Of a stretch of 64,000 bases of DNA, positions 50,543-58,527 are shown one piece after another. Position 1 is the first letter of the stretch. Each line of letters begins with the position of its first letter. The notes beneath the pieces were generated by a model that saw only the letters and a list, made by a program, of their open reading frames with translations, was not told the DNA's origin and did no database searches. The translations under genes were made by a program, and so were the position numbers. The DNA lies in contig JAKSIC010000001.1 of NCBI GenBank assembly GCA_024399015.1, positions 310,001 through 374,000 of the forward strand, read 5' to 3'. This DNA comes from Fibrobacter sp. (GTDB lineage: Bacteria; Fibrobacterota; Fibrobacteria; Fibrobacterales; Fibrobacteraceae).

Positions 50543-52090
50543 TTAATCCTTAACACAGCGAACACTCTTGCTACCATCACCATAAGTACTGATACCATTA
50601 TTTCGATCAACTTCTGCAAACCAGGAGCTGTAGAGCATAACACATCCACAACAAGAGGTGCAATTTTCGAGATCGATTCTAAAGGTCAGCCAAAAACTCA
50701 CTGATTCTCCACCATAGGAATTATCATCTTCTACATATTTAAGACGATCTAAACGTTGTAAGTTATAAACGCTTTTGTTCACAGCATTCCATTCTTTCAC
50801 ACTGGGAATATGCCAACCTTCGGGGCAAATGCCATGATAGGTTACCGACGAATCCCGCATAGAAACCTCACTCTCAACTACGGCGGCTTCCCATGTGAAC
50901 AACGAGTCTCCACCGTATTTCAAATCTTCCGCCATCCACTCCACTTTCTTTTTTGAATCGGTTTCCAGAACAACAGTCTTATATTCCCTACCATCACGTT
51001 CATCCTTAAATGATCCGAACTCTACATCCACAAAATTCGTTGAACCATATCGTTCCAGACCCGGATACTTTTTCCAAACATTCGACTTGCAAATGTATGT
51101 GTGCGTACTGCATTCATCCACATCATCCATCTCGCACAACTTTGCCAGCTTTGTCTCATTTTCCTTTTGGCATGACCCATAAATGGGCTGCTCACTGGAA
51201 ATAAAACGTTCAATGTAGGGTTCATAATCTGGCAGGCTAGGAGGTTCGCATTTTTCAAGTACCGCAGCAGAACTATAGCTTGGTTTTTCCTTCCGACTTT
51301 CGACGTACAAACCCAGGGCTACCGACCGTCTCCAGGCGCCGTCCCAAGCCCCGTTCTTCGCGATGTTTCGGGCAATAGAATTCAATTTATCCATAGCCAC
51401 ATTGTCATTACCGATAAGAATTTCGGTCAAAACAGATGCCGCCATCAATTTAGCATCACCCGCCCTTTCACCATAGATGCTCATTTCATAAAAATGCAAT
51501 GAGTCTTCTTCAAAATTAAGCGTCCGCAAGACTTCCGATTCCGCCTGAGCCACGGCTTCTTCAATAGACGCTCCTTGAGAAACAAGGTAGCGCTCTCTTT
51601 CATAAGCCAAATGCCCCAAAACATTTAAATTCAAGGAATCCGGATGATCTAAATCTATCAAGGTCTTCAGACTTGAATCTGAGTTATAAATATCGTAACC
51701 ACTAGCAGAAATCAAAGCATAGCGACCACGCAACGCAACATCATTAAACACATAATTGCCATAATATTTTTCACCTACAGGGATAGCTACTCGACCCGGA
51801 TGATAAGTATAAACGACGCCCGTTTTTTTCATTCGTTCGTCCAGTTCATACAAATTGACAACAGCCTTTGAGCAAAAATTTTTCATCTTTAGAAGGCGGC
51901 CGGAAATATTCAAGGTACGTTCAGGACCCTCTATTTCCAGTTCATCCGGCTCATAAATACGATCTTCGGATATCCACTCTTCGCTGTTAGAAGATTCCGA
52001 GCCGAAAACACCCTCACCGGAACAAGCGAAATAAGACGTTGCCACAAATACCAGAGACAAGCCCCAAAAACTTTTGGCAATAATGTTCAT
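50543..52090 (-). CDS. FISUMP-domain surface lipoprotein (last gene of operon)
   Basis: The 515-residue protein (ATG 52090, AGGAGG upstream) has a signal peptide with a cysteine at ACSGEG, an N-terminal module shared with three other lipoproteins here (about 60-230: ELDERMKKTG, LNLNVLGHLAYERERYLV, QAESEVLRTLNF), a cysteine-rich middle and a C-terminal FISUMP domain (about 350-515) with REYKTVVLE, EWMAEDLKYGG, CPEGWHIPSVKEWN and final VRCVKD. FISUMP domains are abundant on Fibrobacter surface proteins and may bind polysaccharide, but the ligand is unknown. Confidence 0.82.
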   Translation of the reverse strand: MNIIAKSFWGLSLVFVATSYFACSGEGVFGSESSNSEEWISEDRIYEPDELEIEGPERTLNISGRLLKMKNFCSKAVVNLYELDERMKKTGVVYTYHPGRVAIPVGEKYYGNYVFNDVALRGRYALISASGYDIYNSDSSLKTLIDLDHPDSLNLNVLGHLAYERERYLVSQGASIEEAVAQAESEVLRTLNFEEDSLHFYEMSIYGERAGDAKLMAASVLTEILIGNDNVAMDKLNSIARNIAKNGAWDGAWRRSVALGLYVESRKEKPSYSSAAVLEKCEPPSLPDYEPYIERFISSEQPIYGSCQKENETKLAKLCEMDDVDECSTHTYICKSNVWKKYPGLERYGSTNFVDVEFGSFKDERDGREYKTVVLETDSKKKVEWMAEDLKYGGDSLFTWEAAVVESEVSMRDSSVTYHGICPEGWHIPSVKEWNAVNKSVYNLQRLDRLKYVEDDNSYGGESVSFWLTFRIDLENCTSCCGCVMLYSSWFAEVDRNNGISTYGDGSKSVRCVKD

Positions 52091-52110
52091 GATTCCTCCT
52101 AATCTCAAAA

Positions 52111-53676
52111 TTAATGGTCCTTCACACAGCGAACTGCAGCAAGAGATGTTAAATCTGCATCAAAGACCTTCGGAGGCAAATCGCTTGCATAATCATATCG
52201 GACCATTCCTTGCTTATACGAATTTTGATAGCCCACCATGGCAGCTTTTGTGCCAGACAAATCATTTACCCAAAGCTGAAAGCAACTTTTCGTTTCATGG
52301 TAAGCATAGTATTCCCTAGCAAGACAAATTCGTCCAAGCTTATCCATATTTTCCGCAAATCTGCCAATATCACCATCGGATGAAACTCCATTCCATTCTT
52401 CTACACTGGGAATGTGCCAACCTTCCGGACATGCACCCTGAGCAGAGCGGTGGCCGTCAGCAGCCTCACCCCAAACATACATGGGCGTATGATTATAGGT
52501 ATCAACCTCGCCCTCTTCATAACCGTAGGACAAATTTTCCGCCATCCAAGTTTCTTTGGTCCCGTCGGAATTTTCCAACTCTACCGTTTTGTATTTGCGG
52601 CCATCGCGTCTATCGGTCATTTCACCATACGCAATATTACTTTCAGAAGAAGCATCGGCAAGGTGCAGGAATCCTTCATACTTCACCCATATAGAATCCT
52701 TACAAATGAAGGGGCGCATAGAATCATCACATTCCCACTGCTTCTCGTATTCCGGAATCATTGAGCTTATGTGGATTGTTCTAATGGTATCCACCATGGT
52801 GCACACTACATCCATCTTAATAGAATTTTCTTCTGAGCAATTTCCGTAAAACGGCACCGATCTAGCAAACTTGTCCAAATACTTTTCGTAAGGCGGTACC
52901 TTTCCGCCCTTATAGCTTTCAAAAAAGGTGCGGCTAGCAGAACCGTAATTTGACGCAGATACCAATGCAGCAAGGTAAGTTTTTAAAGAGTCATTATTCC
53001 AGACGCCATCTTCCCCAATGTCAAAAGAAAAATCCGCCATACGGTCAACCACATCAAACATTCCACTCACATCAGATTGCAGAAGGAACAGCACAGACAC
53101 TGCCAGCAGCTTCGCATCAGCATCAGTTTCGCCAAAAATGTCCATCTGGTCAAACTGCGTTGAATCGATTCCGAAAGCAAGGGCATTCAACACTTCCGAT
53201 TCAGCCTGTTTTTTGGCGTCACCGATAGACAATCCATTTCGAACCAAATGCTTTTCTCGTTCAAAAGCAAGATGACCAAGCAAATTAATATTGGTAGAAT
53301 TACGATTTTCCAAATCAACCAAACTATTCAAAGTAATACGATCGGCAGATTCAAAATTCGTCAGTTCGCTTATAAAGCGACCATCAACTTGCATCCAAGC
53401 ATAACGACCCGTGAAAGGAATTTTCTCCAGATGGTACTCGCCCATATTATTGTCTATCGCGGTGTAATAATAGACACCTGTCTGATTCAGGGATTCATCC
53501 ATTTCGTACAAAGAAACTTTAGATCCTTTGACGAAAGGCCCCTTCTGGGAGAACCCTGAAATATTACGTTCATTTTTACCGGAAGAGCCCAAGTCCGATT
53601 CAGAACATGCCGAAAGGACAATTCCCATCAAGCCAAGCAATAGGCAAAGCTTACTATTCAAATTATTCTTCAACAT
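52111..53676 (-). CDS. FISUMP-domain surface lipoprotein (third gene of operon)
   Basis: The 521-residue paralogue (ATG 53676, GAGGTGG upstream) has lipobox LSAC. The shared module (about 35-250) reads KGPFVKGSKVSLYEMDESL, GRYAWMQVDGRF, NINLLGHLAFEREKHLV and QAESEVLNALAFG. The FISUMP domain (about 355-521) has KYKTVELEN, WMAENLSYGY, CPEGWHIPSVEEWNG and a final VRCVKDH. It overlaps the preceding lipoprotein by 14 bp. The two FISUMP genes are tandem duplicates. Confidence 0.83.
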   Translation of the reverse strand: MLKNNLNSKLCLLLGLMGIVLSACSESDLGSSGKNERNISGFSQKGPFVKGSKVSLYEMDESLNQTGVYYYTAIDNNMGEYHLEKIPFTGRYAWMQVDGRFISELTNFESADRITLNSLVDLENRNSTNINLLGHLAFEREKHLVRNGLSIGDAKKQAESEVLNALAFGIDSTQFDQMDIFGETDADAKLLAVSVLFLLQSDVSGMFDVVDRMADFSFDIGEDGVWNNDSLKTYLAALVSASNYGSASRTFFESYKGGKVPPYEKYLDKFARSVPFYGNCSEENSIKMDVVCTMVDTIRTIHISSMIPEYEKQWECDDSMRPFICKDSIWVKYEGFLHLADASSESNIAYGEMTDRRDGRKYKTVELENSDGTKETWMAENLSYGYEEGEVDTYNHTPMYVWGEAADGHRSAQGACPEGWHIPSVEEWNGVSSDGDIGRFAENMDKLGRICLAREYYAYHETKSCFQLWVNDLSGTKAAMVGYQNSYKQGMVRYDYASDLPPKVFDADLTSLAAVRCVKDH

Positions 53677-54862
53677 AATCCACCTCGTCACTTTCCCAAA
53701 AATCATTTGTATCGCAACGGAAACTTTTCACCATCCAGTAGCCATTTTTACAAGCCAAAACTTCAGCGTACCCAAAGTCCATAGAATCCTGGTTAGTTTC
53801 GCAACTGAAAATCTTATGAGATTCACTAGCACGTCCAAGCTCATACATCACCCCGTCTTTTTCCGCATCACAGTCACCAAGGCCATAAGCATAACCAACA
53901 AACGAGCTGATGTATTTTTCGTATTCCTTTTCTTCTCGATCTACAACGGAATCCTTCATACTAACATGAACATGATTTCCCAAGAACGATACTGCAGAAT
54001 ACGCCAACACATCAATCATCGGGCCACTCATTTTACCGTATTCTGCAAATTCACTAGCTATATCATCCAGAAGCATCTGCATTGATGTGCTTTCGTCAAA
54101 GCTAACCTCATTACCTTTTTCATCATAGAAGTGACACCCGCCTCTACAATACTGAAACTCCGGATGATATTCGGTTAGCCACGCATGTTGAGCCAAGTTA
54201 CCCAAAAGGGAAATATTTACGTTATCCACAATAACGCTTAGCGCCAACAGTCCATTATCTCCATTAGAACCGCTAAAGATATTCAGCTCTTCAGGATTGA
54301 CAAGCAATTCACCAAAACCAAATGCGTTGGCGATTTCTCTGTCGGCTTGTTTTTTCGCCGTTTCAAAATCAAGCCCCTTCTTAGCCAAAGCAAGAATTCG
54401 TCCATAGGTGAAATGAGTCAAAATATTGATGTTCACTTCATCCCGCTTTTCCACATTGGAAATCGCATTAAGTTTTACACGGGGAAAATCATCGTTTTCA
54501 TCCACATCGTGTTTATAATAACCTTCTGCACTCAGCAACGCATAAGGGCTTCTCAAGGATACACCATCAATGCGGAATTCGCCATCGTTGTTGCGGACCG
54601 TTCCAACAAAAATCCTATCAGTGGAAACAAGATTAGGACCATCGGTTTCTTCCAGAACAACAGTTGATCCTGTTCGCATGGGGCCTTTCTGAGAAACACC
54701 CGCGATGGTCTTATTTGTCACCGCATAGATGCCGGCATCCGTACTGGTTCCTCCAGCAGATTCTCTTTCCGAGCAACCACTGAATTGCATGGCAGCCAAA
54801 AGCAAGGCGACCCCCATCGCCACGCTCTTGGACTGCGTATTCCTCCAACCTCTAAACATCAT
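53663..54862 (-). CDS. surface lipoprotein with shared module but no FISUMP domain
   Basis: The 399-residue protein (ATG 54862, GGAGG upstream) has a signal peptide with a cysteine at FSGCSE and the shared module (about 45-250: KTIAGVSQKGPMRTGSTVVL, SPYALLSAEGYY, VNINILTHFTYGRILAL, KQADREIANAFGFGE). The C-terminal part is short and cysteine-bearing (GDCDAEKDGV, FSCETNQ, CDTND) and lacks the FISUMP motifs. It starts within the end of the TIGR02147 gene and ends within the next gene. Confidence 0.75.
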   Translation of the reverse strand: MMFRGWRNTQSKSVAMGVALLLAAMQFSGCSERESAGGTSTDAGIYAVTNKTIAGVSQKGPMRTGSTVVLEETDGPNLVSTDRIFVGTVRNNDGEFRIDGVSLRSPYALLSAEGYYKHDVDENDDFPRVKLNAISNVEKRDEVNINILTHFTYGRILALAKKGLDFETAKKQADREIANAFGFGELLVNPEELNIFSGSNGDNGLLALSVIVDNVNISLLGNLAQHAWLTEYHPEFQYCRGGCHFYDEKGNEVSFDESTSMQMLLDDIASEFAEYGKMSGPMIDVLAYSAVSFLGNHVHVSMKDSVVDREEKEYEKYISSFVGYAYGLGDCDAEKDGVMYELGRASESHKIFSCETNQDSMDFGYAEVLACKNGYWMVKSFRCDTNDFWESDEVDYVEE

Positions 54863-55691
54863 TTTTTTGTCCTCCACGAACCCGTTCTGTCAACGGGAAA
54901 AATTGCAAATTCAAACGATAAACCTGTTCTGTTTCGCCGTCACTCTGCACAATGTCTACTACCTGACGACGAAATTCTTCCAAGGCCTTGACGATACGTT
55001 CATATCCATTCTGGGTAATACCAACGGTAATGCCCGACATGTCTCGTTCCGAAAGAGGCAATTGCAAGGCATCCAGGGCCAGCTCCCCCATTTGACGCTG
55101 CAGATCTCGTGCAGCCACGGGAACAGCATCCACATTTCCCATAGAGATGGACTTGTCAGTTTGATGGAAGCTGCCGTTCTCATCCTTCTGCAAAAGGCCC
55201 GCTTTCTGCAAGAAATTCAAAGTCTCAGAAACTTCGAAAGCAGAGATGTAAGACTTGCAGGCCCGAGACATTTCCAGAGGCCTTGCGCCAGGCATAGCGG
55301 GAGCCAATTCTCGTAGAACCGAATTCTTCCAGGACTTGTAATAGTCAAATTCCTCTTCCCCAAGAACGCGCACTTTGTTGGCCTTGGCCATAGCGCACAT
55401 ATCTTCAAACAGAGCTTTCTTTGTGGCATCATCCTTAGCCAGGGAATAATTCACCATAGCGGTAAAGTAATCTGACCCAAACCCAATCAATCCCATCGCC
55501 TGGGCCACAGGAGCTGCGGCCACGCGACTCAAGTTCTTTTTCCCTTCGCAAACATACTTCAGGTATACGGCCGAAGAGAATCCGGCCTGTTTGGCAAACT
55601 CTCGCCAGGTAAAGGCGGAAGTGCGCTTTTTTTCATCGTAAAAGTCCTGAATGAACTTGCGATAGTCTGTATATTCAATTATCGGCTTCAT
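54852..55691 (-). CDS. TIGR02147-family (Fibrobacter paralogous) regulator-like protein
   Basis: The 279-residue protein opens IIEYTDYRKFIQDFYDEKK and carries an early helix-turn-helix-like stretch (FTWREFAKQAGFSSAVYLKY), then a long C-terminal part ending in NLQFFPLTERV. These are features of the TIGR02147 family, known almost only from Fibrobacter, where many paralogues occur. A regulatory role is likely from the DNA-binding-like N terminus. It is the first gene of the lipoprotein operon and overlaps the next by 11 bp. Confidence 0.82.
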   Translation of the reverse strand: MKPIIEYTDYRKFIQDFYDEKKRTSAFTWREFAKQAGFSSAVYLKYVCEGKKNLSRVAAAPVAQAMGLIGFGSDYFTAMVNYSLAKDDATKKALFEDMCAMAKANKVRVLGEEEFDYYKSWKNSVLRELAPAMPGARPLEMSRACKSYISAFEVSETLNFLQKAGLLQKDENGSFHQTDKSISMGNVDAVPVAARDLQRQMGELALDALQLPLSERDMSGITVGITQNGYERIVKALEEFRRQVVDIVQSDGETEQVYRLNLQFFPLTERVRGGQKNDV

Positions 55692-55698
55692 GTGTATA

Positions 55699-55727
55699 AA
55701 TATACCTAAGGCAATATTTAGACACAA
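55699..55727 (-). promoter_or_regulatory. promoter with leaderless geometry for the lipoprotein operon
   Basis: On the minus strand TTGTGT (55727-55722), a 17-bp spacer and TATATT (55704-55699) end 7 bases before the ATG at 55691. No ribosome site precedes the ATG. The region up to 55837 is very AT-rich. Confidence 0.55.
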
Positions 55728-55837
55728 GACTTTTTAGGACACAAAATTTAGTATTTTTTAATAAATTCAGCATTTTTATACAAAAATTTCAAAAACTTGT
55801 ATTTCTAGAACACATAAAAATATTCCTGGAATACAAA

Positions 55838-55862
55838 AAACCCCGGTTCATCACCGAGGTTC
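55838..55862 (-). terminator. terminator after the decarboxylase genes
   Basis: AACCTCGG-TGATGA-CCGGGGTT is followed by T6 on the minus strand, with one wobble pair. Confidence 0.8.
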
Positions 55863-55907
55863 TCTTTAATTTCGCGAGCGCGACTTTGCGGCAAGCGCCG
55901 CAGCATC

Positions 55908-57068
55908 TTAACTCAAGCGGCTAATCATGTAACCTGCGCAAACTGCAGTACCGATCACGCCAGCCACGTTCGGGCCCATAGCGTGCATCAGCAAGAAGTT
56001 CTGCGGGTCGTACTTAGCACCTTCAACCTGAGAAACACGTGCTGCCATCGGCACAGCAGAAACGCCAGCGGAGCCAATGAGCGGGTTCACCGGATTCTTC
56101 GGAGAGCACTTGTTCATGATCTTTGCAAGGAAGAGGCCTGCAGCGGTAGAGAAGCCGAATGCAACCACGCCCATAGCGATGATCATGAGGGTCTGCGGAC
56201 GGAGGAAGATGTCAGCAGACATGGTGAGGCCCACGGAAGTACCGAGGAAGATAGTCACAATGTTCATGAGTTCGTTCTGACCGGTCTTAACGAGACGATC
56301 AACAACGCCAGATTCCTTGAAGATGTTACCGAGCATGAGCATGATGATCAATGCAGATGCATCGGGCACGACGAGGATACAAACAACCATGACCATGACT
56401 GCGAATGCGATACGTTCAGCCTTGGAAACCTTGCGGAGAGACTTCATGCGGATCTTACGTTCTGCATCGTTAGTCATGAGGCGCATGATAGGCGGCTGAA
56501 TGAGCGGCACGAGAGCCATGTAGGTGTAAGCAGCAACGGCGATGGGGCCGATGAGATGCTTAGCCAGCTTGTTTGCAGTAAAGATGGAAGTCGGACCATC
56601 TGCACCACCGATGATACCGATGGAAGCAGCTTCGCCAAGAGTAAAGCCACCGAAAGCAACGGCGCAGAACATGGTAGCGAAGACACCGAACTGAGCACCA
56701 CCACCGAGCAACAGAGTGCGGGGGTTAGCAATCAGCGGTCCGAAGTCAGTCATGGCACCCACGCCCAAGAAGATAATGGGCGGGAAGAGTTCCAGGTGGA
56801 TACCCTGGCTGATGTAGTAATAGAGGCCTTCGGTCGGGACAAACATGCCCTCGATGCTCCAGCCACCATCGTAGAATCCCTTGGTGGGGATGTTCACCGC
56901 AAGAGCGCCCAATGCGATTGGCAAGAGCAGCAGCGGTTCGAACTTTTTCACGATTGCCAAGTACATCAGGACGAAGCTGACCAGCCACATCACCAGCATA
57001 GACGGGGTGATGTAAGCAAAGCCAGTGTCGCCAGCGAACTGGGCAACGGAGCTAAGAATTGAACTCAT
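55908..57068 (-). CDS. oadB: sodium-pumping decarboxylase beta subunit
   Basis: The 386-residue inner-membrane protein has about 9-10 helices and the signature [16 protein letters not shown], whose aspartate is essential for sodium transport in OadB/MmdB/GcdB. This subunit decarboxylates carboxybiotin and exports Na+. The C-terminal PMAARVSQ...[17 protein letters not shown] is also conserved. The substrate (oxaloacetate, methylmalonyl-CoA or glutaconyl-CoA) cannot be settled from beta alone. It is the last gene of a beta/biotin-carrier/gamma set transcribed on the minus strand. Confidence 0.92.
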   Translation of the reverse strand: MSSILSSVAQFAGDTGFAYITPSMLVMWLVSFVLMYLAIVKKFEPLLLLPIALGALAVNIPTKGFYDGGWSIEGMFVPTEGLYYYISQGIHLELFPPIIFLGVGAMTDFGPLIANPRTLLLGGGAQFGVFATMFCAVAFGGFTLGEAASIGIIGGADGPTSIFTANKLAKHLIGPIAVAAYTYMALVPLIQPPIMRLMTNDAERKIRMKSLRKVSKAERIAFAVMVMVVCILVVPDASALIIMLMLGNIFKESGVVDRLVKTGQNELMNIVTIFLGTSVGLTMSADIFLRPQTLMIIAMGVVAFGFSTAAGLFLAKIMNKCSPKNPVNPLIGSAGVSAVPMAARVSQVEGAKYDPQNFLLMHAMGPNVAGVIGTAVCAGYMISRLS

Positions 57069-57091
57069 TTATCTGTACCTCAGAGGCTAAA

Positions 57092-57463
57092 TTAAGCGAT
57101 GGTGAGGAGAGTCTGGCCGTCAACGACGGTATCGGTTTCCTTAACGGAAACAGAGTTAACAGTACCTGCGCAGGGAGCGACAACCGGGTTTTCCATCTTG
57201 AGAGCTTCGATGATTGCGACTTCCTGGTTTGCTTCAACCTTGTCGCCAACCTTGACCTTCAGCTTGAACACGGAACCAGCCAGCGGGCTCTTAACTTCGG
57301 TGCCACCAGCGACAGCAGGTGCAGCAGCGGGAGCAGGAGCAGCAACCGGTGCAGCAACCGGAGCCGGAGCAGCAGCCGGAGCAACTGCAACATTGGAATC
57401 AAGAACTTCAACTTCTACATCGTAGCTCTTGCCTTCGAAACTGATACGTACGGTCTTCTTCAT
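57092..57463 (-). CDS. biotin carboxyl carrier protein of the decarboxylase
   Basis: The 123-residue protein (ATG 57463) has a short N-terminal beta segment (KKTVRISFEGKSYDVEV), an Ala-Pro linker, then a biotinyl domain with EALKMENPVVAPCAGTV. The biotinylated lysine is in ALKM, where AMKM is usual. It carries the carboxyl group from the carboxyltransferase to the beta subunit. The separate gene resembles methylmalonyl-CoA decarboxylase sets rather than the fused OadA. Confidence 0.9.
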   Translation of the reverse strand: MKKTVRISFEGKSYDVEVEVLDSNVAVAPAAAPAPVAAPVAAPAPAAAPAVAGGTEVKSPLAGSVFKLKVKVGDKVEANQEVAIIEALKMENPVVAPCAGTVNSVSVKETDTVVDGQTLLTIA

Positions 57464-57518
57464 TTTTCTTTTTCCTGGCTTAATAGCCTGTTGAATTTTT
57501 AAAAGTTGTTCCTGATCC

Positions 57519-58346
57519 TTAGACGATGGTCCAAGCAGGAGAGTTAACATTCTTGTATGCGGTGACGCGGCAGGGCTGACCGAGAACCTGAGTTGCAGCT
57601 GCGGTCATGATCACTACCAGTTCGTCGTTGGTGAGGCCCGGATGTTCTTCCAGAGCGGCAATAGCAGCGATAGACAGGAATGCCTGGAGCTGCTTGTTGG
57701 TCATGCCCGGATGAACGCTCTTAGCATTGGGATCCCAGTCGCAGTGGGCGGGGCCAATGGTACGGGGAGCAGCGGCAGCAGGTGCTGCAGCCGGAGCAGC
57801 GGCAGGAGCAGCCTTGACTGCGGGTGCCGGAGCCTTGTCCACATTGAGGCCAAGCTTTGCCATGACGAAGTTCATCAGGTAGCAAAGCAAGCAAAGGCCG
57901 ATAATCACAGCCATCACTACGATAAGGCCAGTTGCCTGGAATTCAGCAAGCTTGCCGATAGTGAAGACTTCCTTTTCGCCCTGGCAGGTGCCTTCTACGA
58001 CATTGCCATTGCAGTATTCCTTGCCCAAGGTTGCCTTGGCGATGGGGAGCACCTTTGCAGATGCATCGTCCTGAGCCTTGAGGGCATTACGGGCAGTCAC
58101 GGACTGATCGTAAGTCTTGTAAAGAACCTGGTATCCACCGCCGTGGGCTTCGACAATTTCGAAGACAGCGGAATCGCCACCAGGAGTAAGGTCAAGCTGA
58201 GCCTGAACCTTTGCAGCATCAGTAGGAGACATCAAGCCGATCTGCTCGTCAAAACGTCCCTTAGCCTTTGCCGGGGTAGCCACTACAGCTTCTTCAGCAG
58301 CGGGAGCTACCTGGGATTCTGCAGTATTCTGTTGCGTTTCATTCAT
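57519..58346 (-). CDS. decarboxylase gamma/delta-like membrane subunit
   Basis: The 275-residue protein has a periplasmic or N-terminal soluble part (about 1-145, containing CNGNVVEGTC), one membrane helix (GLIVVMAVIIGLCLLCYLM, about 150-170), an Ala-Pro linker and a C-terminal helical domain (about 205-275: LQAFLSIAAIAALEEHPGL). The helix-plus-Ala-Pro architecture is that of OadG/MmdD. The long N-terminal part is unusual. It is the first gene of the set. The alpha (carboxyltransferase) gene is not nearby. Confidence 0.75.
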   Translation of the reverse strand: MNETQQNTAESQVAPAAEEAVVATPAKAKGRFDEQIGLMSPTDAAKVQAQLDLTPGGDSAVFEIVEAHGGGYQVLYKTYDQSVTARNALKAQDDASAKVLPIAKATLGKEYCNGNVVEGTCQGEKEVFTIGKLAEFQATGLIVVMAVIIGLCLLCYLMNFVMAKLGLNVDKAPAPAVKAAPAAAPAAAPAAAAPRTIGPAHCDWDPNAKSVHPGMTNKQLQAFLSIAAIAALEEHPGLTNDELVVIMTAAATQVLGQPCRVTAYKNVNSPAWTIV

Positions 58347-58412
58347 ATTGGATTTTATCCATTCTTTTAGGTGAACATTTTGATAAAAATCAACGATGGA
58401 AATGTAGTATAT

Positions 58413-58447
58413 AGACGAGAGGCGAAAGACGAGAGACGAGAGATTTG
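58413..58447. repeat. heptanucleotide tandem array, AGACGAG type
   Basis: Five 7-bp units AGACGAG, AGGCGAA, AGACGAG, AGACGAG, AGATTTG lie upstream of the gamma subunit gene. Confidence 0.65.
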
Positions 58448-58480
58448 TAGGGAAAACAAGGTGTTTTTTGCAAAAGGAAA

Positions 58481-58504
58481 GGTCCCGCGAGAATCTCGGG
58501 GACC
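58481..58504 (-). terminator. terminator of the phosphatase lipoprotein gene
   Basis: GGTCCC/GGGACC outer stem with an inner CGAGA/CTCG part, then TTTCCTTTT on the minus strand. Confidence 0.65.
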
Positions 58505-58527
58505 CAACATTTACAAACTATGAAAAA

